A DNA stretch of 23,693 nt from Pavlovales sp. CCMP2436 (lineage: Eukaryota; Haptophyta; Pavlovophyceae; Pavlovales): the NCBI GenBank assembly GCA_026770615.1, contig MU631691.1, positions 120,946 through 144,638 of the forward strand. Reading direction: 5' to 3'. Position numbers and translations under genes: made by a program. The notes under the pieces were generated by a model. That model was not told the origin of the DNA and did no database searches. It saw nothing but the letters and a program-made list of their open reading frames with translations. Shown piece after piece: positions 15,580-23,693 of this stretch (positions within the stretch are counted from its first letter, which is position 1; the number at the start of each line of letters is the position of its first letter).

Positions 15580-18490
15580 ATGTCGACATACCGGGGGGGC
15601 GGGCTTAAGCTTAAGCTGCCTCCTGGGTTGACCTCCAACTCGGATCCTTCTGACAAAGTGATATCGGACATCATCTTCAACGACCAGCCGCAGCTCTTGC
15701 CGTAAAAGGTTGGCCAGCTGCTCGACGAGCAGCACCTGGTGCACGCGAGCGTGTCCGTGAGCGTGTGGGCGTCCGTGCACCGCAAGATGGGAGATGCCCA
15801 TGGCGAGCTGATCTCGACCAAGATCTTCGGCTGGGACAAGGACGGAACTACGTCGACGTGCGCGGACTACGTGAAGTTTGCTGAGCAGTTCGAGAGCAAG
15901 CCCGGGGACAAGTTCGAGAAGTATCTCGAAGATGTCCGACACCTCTCCAAGATGATCGAGCTCAACGCGCTCACCGCCGAGAGCAAGACTAAGGAGTGGA
16001 AGATTCAGGTTGGCAGCACGCTGGCCAAGATCATCTCGGAGTTCGACCTCAAGCTTGAGGCGACACCGACCGAGAGCGTGGATGGGGAAGGTGCAGATGC
16101 GCCGACCTCGGAGCCGAGCGTCGAGTTCCGGGACCACGCGGCGCTTATTTTGGAGCGCAATGAGCGAATGGCGATGGCCCGGCGCATCCACCTCGAGGGA
16201 ATCGGCAAGTCGTCGAACGACCTCCAGGGCGCTCTCGAAGCCAGCGTGGTCACCATCAACTTCGAGGCGGAGTCCGCGACCGAGAAGCTTCTCTCGGCAG
16301 CCAAGTTTGGCACACTGGACAAGCTGACTCGTGCTGTTTGGAATGCCAGCTGGGAGTGGGCTTTCAGAACTCTCGCAGGCTTCTTCACCATCGGCACTTG
16401 GGCAAGGCTTGAGCGGGGAGGCAGGCGAGTCTGTGGGCAGACGCCAGCTACGAGAGCCGCATGTTTAATGTGATGGGGTCGATGGAAGTTCTGAAGCAGG
16501 CCATCACTTTTGGTTCTACTTTTGGCAGGGCGGTGCTTGAGCTTGGCGTGTCGGCGGAACGGCCTATTGACGTCGAGCGTTTCTTCAAGGATGAGGCGGC
16601 GCTGGTCAAGCGACTCGAGACACATATTCTGAAGTACGATAACTTCTTCCCCTCGCTCTCTTACTTACGCATCCTGAAGAGCCTGCCGCCAGGTGCAAGA
16701 TGGTTAAACCTCTTTACGGAGGCCATGCGCGTGTCGCCTGAGGACGTCACCGCTGAGACGCTGACACAGCTTAAGATGCTGATCCGCAACATTGTGGACA
16801 CCCCCGTCTTCGGACACCCCCCCGACCGTTTTGGGGGGCAGAAGGGGATGCACCTGGAGAACGCGAGGGCGGCGACAGCTGACCGACCTCCGTACCCTCC
16901 GACGCCGCGTACGGTTGCACGGCCACCGGCGAGCGGCAAGCCGCTTAGAAAGCGGCCGCCGTCCCTGGTCCAGCCAGTCTACGACAGGCGCGCCGGGATG
17001 GACCACGCCGAGATGCGAAATCTGCAACAGGCATACCCCGGGAATGTGGCATGTACCAACTGTGGCAGCACCGAGCACTTCGTTGGCAAGTGCACCAAGC
17101 CCGGAGCAAAGGCTGCGCAGCAAAGGCACATTCTCTTCATGAAACAGAGGCGTGACGGGCAGGGCAAGGGGAAGTGGGATTCGCGACCCAAGGATAGCCG
17201 TGCGGCGCTCTCGTTCGGCTTCAGCAGCGGCAGCTGGGCTGACCAGACAGAGCAGGAAGAGCTGGAAGAACGGGCAAACATCTACCGTGCCGACTCGCTC
17301 TACACTGCCCTCGACCTCGGGGTGGAGATGCCGTCGCAGCACGAGCCGCAGGCGCCGCAGCTCGCGCCGCTCGAACGGCTGCGGCAGCACGAGCGGACAC
17401 TCGAGCTCGAGCCAGAGCCAAGCGGAGAGGTGCTATGCCCTCTGCCTATATCTACCCACACACCATTCGCAATCTATAAGAGCAAGTTAGCCCTTCTAGT
17501 AGTCAGGGCGGATGAGGTGTGGGAAGAGGCAGAGGGGGTGACACGGTAGGTAAAATCTCTCCGCTGCACCGTGGAATCTATTTCTCCAGTAGACAAGTTC
17601 TTTCTGCTGGCAGAGGCGGACAGCCATTTGGCTGACTGTGACGCGGTGGTAGCCGCACGAGGGAGACGCGAGGAGAATAAGCTTTCGTCCGAGGACTAAA
17701 AGGGGTCAACTACAAGGTGGTCCTCAACTTGCTGACTTTGGGGGAGAAGAACAAGCCTTTCCTCGCCCTCAACAAGCATACGTGCGAGGACATCGAGTCA
17801 TCGAGCTTTCTCAACAAGCCTTTGTGGGTTCAGAACAAGCCTTCGTTCCTTCCCAACAAGCCTTTGGCTGAGACCAACGAAATGGGTTCCAAGAGAACTG
17901 CTGGGGCCAGATCACAGACAGTGGTGTGCCTTGGAGTGGAACCAACGGGAGACGCACACTCGAGGGGAGTTAGAGCGTTTGACCTCGAAAGGCTTATATT
18001 CGAAAACCAAGATTCAGACAACGGCGTGCAGACGACACACGCACCGAGGCCGTCGCTGCCGCCGCTTACCCAGCTGGGAGGTTTGCCGCAGCAACGAGCA
18101 CCGAGGCCGCAGACGCCACCCCAGCTGGGGAGCGCGCCGATAAGTAACGCACCGCGACCGCAGCTGACGGACGAGGGCGTGCCAGATCTAGAGGAAGTGC
18201 CAGGGCTAAAAGAGAACTCCGACTCTGACAGCGACGCGGAGGAGCCGATCGAGCCCCCGCGAGTGGACAGCTTGCCGGGACTGCTAGACTTCCACCGCCG
18301 TAACATCCAATACCGCAACTTCCGATGCCCTCTGGTCGGAAAGCCGAGTGCAGGGTTCGACAGCAACATCAAGGCTGACGACTGCAAGGTAGACCGTGTG
18401 GGTCTTCTGCTCGACCCACGCGTCAGCCTCAACGCAAAAGTGGCCGAGAAGCTGGGACAGCTCCTTGAGAAGACGCTGCGCTACATCTAG
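15580..18490 (+). pseudogene. copia gag (capsid/nucleocapsid) and following linker, broken
   Basis: Gag would package the element RNA into virus-like particles. The likely start is ATG 15580 (MSTYRGGGLKLKLPPGL), in the same frame as the longer 15739-16473 segment (TCADYVKFAEQF, KFEKYLEDVRHLSKMIELNA) except for a TAA at 15703-15705. Frameshifts near 16340-16430 move the frame to SYESRMFNVMGSMEVLKQ. The zinc knuckle CTNCGSTEHFVGKC (CX2CX4HX4C) is at 17052-17093. Stops follow at TAG 17547 and TAA 17697. A linker (17717-18490) with repeated Asn-Lys-Pro and acidic Ser/Asp stretches ends at TAG 18488-18490. Confidence 0.8.
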
Positions 18491-18534
18491 ATCGTTCGCG
18501 ACGAAGACAATGACCTCCACACGCGCGCGCTTCG

Positions 18535-19270
18535 ACAATCGTTCTACTCGCGGAGTGGCTCGGAGAGAAGCACAGCGCAGCAGTTCTGCGTGACATGGGC
18601 TTCCCCGATGCGGACGTGATCACTATCCGCCGGGTGTGCCACCCGCCCGAGCGGCAGGTGCGCGCCATCTTCTCCTGGGAGGAGGAGCTGAGCAGCGACT
18701 CGGACGGGGACAACAACTTGTTCACCGGCCAACGCCGCAAGATCGACTCAAGGACGGAGCTCGAGAAGGCGCGCAGGGCAGACGCCGAGTTCGGCGACGC
18801 CCGCAACGCGCACTTCGAGTCGAGGCCTGTATCGGATCTCGACTGGCGCTACCGGCGTTTCAGCTACCCCGACAGCACGGACGCACGCGACCGTGCGCCG
18901 ATGCAGCACGATGCACGCCGCGTGGACGGTGACACTTTCACTGTCCCGACACACGCTGTGTTCGACTCCGGTGCCACAGTGAGCATGGCATCGAGAGAGC
19001 TGCTCCACTCTAGGATAAAGATGAAGGGCCGAGTCCGATGAGGCGATGGTCGCATCCTGGAGATTAAGGAGAAAGGGATGCTCTTGATGGACCTGAAGTG
19101 CGCGCGCACAGGCGCCACGCAGGCAGTGCGCATGCTCTGCTAGGCAGCTCCAAGCATAGAGTTGCCCCTCCTTGCCGTGCAAGCTTTAACGGCCGAGGGC
19201 ATCACAGTCGCTTTCAAGCCAACGGGGGCAACAGTGGACTTCTTCAAGCAGGGAGGAGTAGTGATGGGCC
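18535..19270 (+). pseudogene. copia aspartic protease region, broken
   Basis: In frame with ATG 18595, the reading VLRDMGFPDADVITIRRV leads to HAVFDSGATVSMAS (catalytic Asp at 18964-18966), a retropepsin active site. TGA 19039-19041 and a TAG at 19141-19143 interrupt the domain. Its C-terminal part continues IELPLLAVQALTAEGITVAF. The protease would cleave the Gag-Pol polyprotein. Confidence 0.75.
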
Positions 19271-19369
19271 TGGACGAGCAGTCAATGATGCAGGCCACCA
19301 TCCACATGCCGGGAGACCAGATCCCGCCACGGCACTACCCCGTGCCCATGGGGCAGCCCTCCTCAGCTG

Positions 19370-19590
19370 GGAAGGAATACGCCGCCTACACCACCACTGC
19401 CAAGCCGCAGGGGGGGTACGGCGGAAGAGGCTTCAATGGCGGCGCTACCACCCGAGGCCGTGGCTTCACCAGAGGCACCACGGGCACAGGCAGCCAGAGA
19501 GGGCGGGCCGTGCAGTCGAGGGCGCCGTCTCAGCCGATCTTCGACCGCCTGGGAAATAGGACACAAGCTGACCTTTACCCAAACGCCTAA
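19370..19590 (+). pseudogene. RGG-rich linker between protease and integrase
   Basis: In the frame from 19162, GGYGGRGFNGGATTRGRGF followed by TRGTTGTGSQRGR is a Gly/Arg-rich RGG-box-like stretch of about 40 residues. Such segments usually bind nucleic acid. Copia elements normally carry their nucleic-acid-binding motif in gag, so its position is unusual. Confidence 0.5.
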
Positions 19591-19863
19591 GGCCCACATC
19601 TGGCACCGAGCTCGAAGAGCAGTCCCGCCGCAAGCTTGCGGCGGAAGACGACTGGCTAGCTCTTTGGTCGACGAGATTGGGCATCGCTAACAAGCAGTTG
19701 CTTCAGCGCTCGCTCTTGAGCGGATCTGTCCTGGACATAGACAGCAGACAGCCACGACAGGCTGCTCTCAGCACTCTGACTGACGCGCGCATGCGAAAGT
19801 CAATCTTCTCCGTACATATGCCTAGGGCGGAACTACCGGGTCAGATAACTCATTTAGATATCT

Positions 19864-20627
19864 TAGCAAATAGGCGGGCGAAAACGACGATCAAGGCTAC
19901 CGGCACGCAGAGACGACGATCAAGGCTACCAAGACCACGACGACGATGCGGCTTCCTGCAAGTAGGGCGGGCGTTGCTGCGCGCGGCAGCAGGCTGCACG
20001 CGGAGGCGACGATCAAGACTTCCAAGACTACGACGACAACGGTTGCGGCTGGACACGTTGCGGGCGCCTCTGGCGCGCGCGCCGCCTCCTCCGCGCCATT
20101 GCTGACGACTAACAAGCAACATGCTTGGGCAACTTTTAGGATTACACTCCTTCCCCGCCCTTGTGTGTACGCCGGAAAGTCTCGAGCAACGGGGGTCTTC
20201 CCCGTTGGACATCACCTGCGACTACTGCAGCCGATGGTGAAAAAGACCAAAACTCGAGGTGTCTCCATGGCCGCTTTCAGTCGCCTTACGATGGCGAGGA
20301 GTAGGCCGGGGGTGCGCATCAGGGACCAGGTTCGGAAAGTTGGCGCGCTGAAGCTGCGGGGGGCTGGGAGCCCACCGCTGCGGGGGGCTGGTGGCAGCTC
20401 ACGGGGGGCTGGGAGCAGCTCACCGTACTTCAGTGTGATTGTGGGTGGGTGTGTGGGTGGGTGGTTGGATGCGGGTGTGTATGCGCGTGTGGGAATGGCG
20501 AAGGGCGGGGGGCTGTAGTCTCGGCTACGATCCCTGCCCAACTCCTTCTCTGATGCGTGTTTGACACGAAGCTCTCAGACCCAGACCTCTTGAAAACTGC
20601 TGAGCCGCTATATATATATATATTAAC
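19864..20627 (-). mobile_element. Nested insertion within the copia integrase
   Basis: About 764 bp bracketed by GATATC at 19858-19863 and 20628-20633, a candidate 6-bp target-site duplication, placed exactly where the integrase fold is interrupted. It contains diverged copies of the 205-bp tandem repeat family (about 19880-20060), G-rich direct repeats (20357-20423), a GGGTGGGTG stretch (20443-20462) and, at its right end in reverse orientation, TATATAGCGGCTCAGCA. No transposition protein recognised. It is probably a non-autonomous element or a composite. Confidence 0.6.
20357..20485 (+). repeat. G-rich direct repeats
   Basis: Three CGGGGGGCTGG units (near 20357, 20383 and 20402) are followed by GTGGGTGGGTG motifs. 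Runs of three or more G at short spacing could form a G-quadruplex. Confidence 0.6.
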
Positions 20628-21427
20628 GATATCAAAAGTGAACCTGCCCGTCGGCACCGATGGGAGTTCCCTAGAGATGCGATATTGCCTCGTCTGTCTA
20701 GAAGACGCTTCGAACCGGGGTTGGGTTTACTTCGGAAAAAGATATGAGAGGGATTGCACGTCTGCTACGACTGTGGTTCCTGGAGCTCGGCATCCACGCT
20801 AACTTGGGCGCACACCTCCTTCTCGGCCCGGGTTTTGGGCAACGAAGAATTCATACGGAGGGAGGTACGAACCTCAACTCAAAGGACATTGATGATCTCT
20901 TGACTGAGTTCGGATTGTCAGCGAATGTGAGCTCAGCGCACGACACGCCGGAATCCATCGGCAAGGTCGAGCGCTACATTGGGACCCTCTCGACAGATAC
21001 GAGAGCAATCCTGGCCATGTCCAAGGTGCCAAACAGGCACTGGCACTGGGCGATGCGACATGCCTGCGTAGCTCGCAACATGCTCGCATCACAGCAGATC
21101 GTACGAGACAACCTCCGCATCTGGGTCTCGCCGCATGAGATTTTCTTCGGCTGACGACCGGCAGCTAAACACCTAGCCGTGTTCGGAGCTTCATGCAGGA
21201 TGCTCCTCATCGGCCCGGCCCGAAAGAAGAGCGGCAAGCTCGGCCTTCCGATGGAACGGGGATTCATTCTGGGCTACGGAGGGGATGGCGTGCAATATGG
21301 AGATTCCATGTGCTTGATACTTGGGTACATCGTCCTCTTAGCAGACGGCACGGTGAACTTCTCTTGGCACGTACAGATCGACGAGAGAGAGCTGGTCCCG
21401 GGGGGATACACACTCCTTGGAGGGTGA

Positions 21428-22500
21428 ACATCGACTCGTTTGAGGGGATCTCGAGCGAGAAGAGGAGCGACCAAGCTCCCATCCCGCACGAATCCTACAA
21501 GCACGTCAAAACGACCACCGGCAAGCCTGTGACAGCCACCGACAAAGGCTCAGCCCCCGTTGACAGACCAATCCTCTACTCGGATGATGATTCGAGCACA
21601 AGTGGTAAAGACACGGAGGAGGAACTGGACCGTCGTGATGGCCTCACAAGCTTGCGAGCAAGAATGTTGGAGAGAGAGAAGGAGACGGGCCTCGTGGAGG
21701 CGAACCCGATCCAAGCTCTGCTCAAGGGGCACGACCCGCTGAAGCGGGACAGGGCTTCGAGGAGCAAGGCCAAGACCACTGAGCTGGCGTCTGCCCGAGC
21801 GGCAATAGGCATCACGCACAAGGGGGTCCCGGTCACCCTCCCGCGCAACTTCCGCCAGGCGAGAGCATCGCCCAACGCAGATAAGTGGCGTGAGGCGATG
21901 GAGTTCAACCTGGTAGCGCATCGAGACCTTAACACCTTCAACGAAAAGGTGGTGAAGGCTGGTACCAGAGTACTGCCGTCACAATGGATCTACGAGGCCA
22001 AGTCGGACAAGACGGGTAAGATCACCTGTTGGAAGGCACGCATGGTGGTGATGGGCAACTACCAGCGTGAGGGAATTGACTACACCGAGGTGTTCTCTCA
22101 CACCATCAGGAGCGAGCAAGTTCGTCTTCTCCTGGCGACTGGTGCCAAGATGGACGGCAAGCGCCGACCTAATCTGAAGCACGCCGAGGTCAAGATCTTC
22201 TGGAAACGAGATGTCTCGGACGCCTACTTGCCGTTCAACCTTGAGGAGGGAAACCTCCCTCTATTCGCTCTGCCATCTGGCTATGTGGCGCAGACGACGG
22301 CCCTGCCGGGGTGCATCGTCGTTGCTGAGGCCATCAAAGCACAGATGGGTCTCAAACAGTCGGGCCGCGCATGGTATCGACACCATCAAGCACGCTTGCT
22401 TGAACGTGAATTCGTGTGCCCTGTATCTTCATCAAGATTGCACCGTGTGGAGGCGTAATCATCGCCGGCAACTTCGTAGACGACCTACTTTTGCTCAACC
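21428..22500 (+). pseudogene. copia reverse transcriptase, frameshifted
   Basis: RVT_2-type polymerase. In the frame from 21193 it shows KWREAMEFNL, VLPSQWIYEAKSDKTGK, CWKARMVVMGNYQREGIDY, the first catalytic Asp in KRDVSDAYL (22210-22212), and MGLKQSGRAWYRHH. A frameshift near 22412-22420 moves the active-site FVDD (22473-22484, usually YVDD) into the next frame. A region before it (SSTSGKDTEEELDRRD, SRSKAKTTELASARAAIG) is the usual variable integrase-RT linker. The product would be inactive as it stands. Confidence 0.88.
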
Positions 22501-23456
22501 TGAAGGGTAATCCGAAGGCAATCGACGAGCTCGCGGCAGACCTCGCGAAGCACTATACCCTTAAGGTGCAGGACGAGCTTGGGAAGTTCCTAAGCGCACA
22601 GTTCGGATACACCCCCAGAGGGATGTACATGCACTTGGAGACTTATCTCAGGGGGATCCTCGACAGATTCGGCATGGCCGAGAGCAAGCCGGCCCGGACG
22701 CCGGAGGCCGAGAAGGACAACTTCGCCGAGCCTGATGAGCAGTTGCTCAACGAGAAAGACCTGAAGACGTACCAGGAGATTACGGGTGCGATCATATTCG
22801 CCATGACGACATGCCGACCCGACCTGGCGCACGCCACCAACTCGCTGGCAAGGCGAATGAGCACACCAAGGGTGTGCGATATGCTCAGCGCCAAGCGGGT
22901 GCTGAGTTATCTGAAGGGCACCCTGCGCCTAGGACTGTTCTTCCGCTGCGAAGCGGACAGTGTACATCCCGGCCTCTCAGCGTTCGCTGACGCCGACTGG
23001 GCCAACGACGGAGTGGAGCGGCGCTTCACTACCGGGCACATAGTTATGTACAACGGGACGCCCATCGCGTGGCACTCAAGCCTGTAGTCGGTCATTGCAC
23101 TCTCGACTTCCAAGTCCGAGTACATCGCCCTCAGCGAGTGCTGCCGCGAGCTGGCTTATCTTCGAGGGCTGGCTTCTTTCCTCCATCAGCCGAAGACAGG
23201 CCCCACCACCATCTACGAGGATAACCAGGGCATGATCGACCTGGTCAAGAACCCGGTCCACCACAAACGTTCAAAGCACATCGATGTGAAATTCCACTAC
23301 ATCCGTGTGGCGCACGAAAATGGCTTGATCAAGGTCATAAAGGACCACACCGATCTCAACCGCGCGGACATCATGACCAAGGCAACCACGGCGACGATTT
23401 TCCATCGGCACGTCGACGTCATCATGCACTATGTGGCTGCAGTCCCCACGCCGTGA
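22500..23456 (+). pseudogene. copia RT C-terminus and RNase H, one in-frame TAG
   Basis: Continues from FVDD through YQEITGAIIFAMTTCRPDLA and YLKGTLRLGLFF to RNase H. Acidic residues appear in SAFADADWAND, TSKSEYIALSE and YEDNQGMIDL, followed by HIDVKFHYIR and LNRADIMTKA. TAG at 23085-23087 replaces the expected Gln in HSSL-stop-SVIALSTSKSE and is the only stop over about 340 codons. RNase H would remove the RNA template. The frame ends at TGA 23454-23456, just before the polypurine tract. Confidence 0.9.
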
Positions 23457-23461
23457 GTCGC

Positions 23462-23468
23462 GGGGGGG
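23462..23468 (+). other. Polypurine tract
   Basis: GGGGGGG immediately before the 3' LTR start TGTTAG, the expected site of plus-strand priming. Confidence 0.7.
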
Positions 23469-23693
23469 TGTTAGCATTCGTGTGCGCTCTTGAGCGTGGA
23501 CGGATGTGTGTGAGCACTCGAGGGTATATATAGCGGCTCAGCATGGTGCAACAGGTGTTGTTCACTCACTGACTTGATCGACGTCAGACGTTAGTCCTGA
23601 GGGTACTCACAGGGGGTTTCATTGGATAGTTATCCTTTCCCCCATTGCGACGACACACTTCCGGTCGGCGGCATTCGTCGGCGGGGTTAAGAA
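23469..23693 (+). repeat. 3' LTR, truncated by window end
   Basis: Begins TGTTAGCATTCG as in the 5' LTR and includes the 79-bp segment absent there, with TATATATAGCGGCTCAGCA (23525-23543). The remainder matches the 5' LTR without difference to the window end. Confidence 0.9.

Larger units (their letters stand above)
19677..21420 (+). pseudogene. copia integrase, interrupted by insertion
   Basis: Integrase joins the cDNA to the host genome. The left part (19677-19863) contains PGQITHLDI, the segment carrying the first catalytic Asp. The fold resumes after the insertion with MRYCLVCLEDASNRGWVYFG (from about 20676), then IHTEGGTNLNSKDIDDLL at the second acidic position, where the expected Asp appears to be Glu, and PESIGKVERYIGTL with the third acidic residue (Glu). 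TGA at 21152-21154 breaks the frame. It continues into the GKR/capping region AVFGASCRMLLIGPARKK and GFILGYGGDGVQYGDS, ending at 21427. Confidence 0.8.
15167..23693 (+). mobile_element. Ty1/copia LTR retrotransposon, degenerate, 3' end beyond window
   Basis: Two LTRs beginning TGTTAGCATTCG flank a gag, protease, integrase, reverse transcriptase, RNase H order, the integrase-before-RT order that defines Ty1/copia. The interior has multiple stops and frameshifts and a nested insertion. The candidate left target-site duplication GCTAC (15162-15166) cannot be checked because the right end is outside the window. Confidence 0.93.

Overview
This window looks like a GC-rich nuclear contig from a unicellular eukaryote. 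Three conserved single-copy genes carry GT-AG introns of about 80-400 bases, and the rest is mostly repeats. The CX4C zinc-finger array and the GC-rich, proline/alanine/arginine-rich proteins resemble those of marine microalgae such as haptophytes, but I cannot fix the lineage from sequence alone.

Layout: (1) 1-2.8 kb is repeats: a foldback-type element with ~0.6 kb inverted arms that themselves hold tandem repeats, a scrap of LTR, a ~205-bp tandem repeat that keeps a 277-codon minus-strand frame open, and a dispersed 200-bp repeat. (2) 3.4-5.2 kb, minus strand: a senescence/spartin-type gene ending in a PH domain, abutted by a broken PIF/Harbinger-type transposase. (3) 5.4-7.2 kb, plus strand: a 15-finger C2H2 array with an exact 90-bp period and three in-frame TAG codons, then a second broken copy of its start. 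(4) 7.6-12.7 kb, minus strand: a PP2A B''-type regulatory subunit (three exons resolved) and an HspBP1/Fes1-type Hsp70 exchange factor (two exons resolved). A 166-bp divergent promoter separates the latter from a plus-strand first exon resembling Utp12/Dip2/WDR3, whose remaining exons are not in the window. (5) 13-15.1 kb: three copies of a ~166-bp TA-flanked MITE, a second copy of the dispersed 200-bp repeat, and small direct and inverted repeats. (6) 15.17 kb to the end: one Ty1/copia LTR retrotransposon (gag, protease, integrase, reverse transcriptase, RNase H), broken by stops and frameshifts and by a ~770-bp insertion inside the integrase core. The 3' LTR runs off the window.

The host genes are housekeeping functions (phosphatase targeting, Hsp70 nucleotide exchange, probable SSU-processome assembly, membrane/lipid-associated senescence domain) and show no shared pathway. 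The most notable signals are: the foldback architecture; amber codons at homologous DNA-recognition positions of the zinc-finger array; a copia element with near-identical LTRs but a wrecked interior; a short TATA-linked motif shared by the LTR and two other repeats; and a 200-bp repeat ending in a start codon that feeds a tandem-repeat reading frame.
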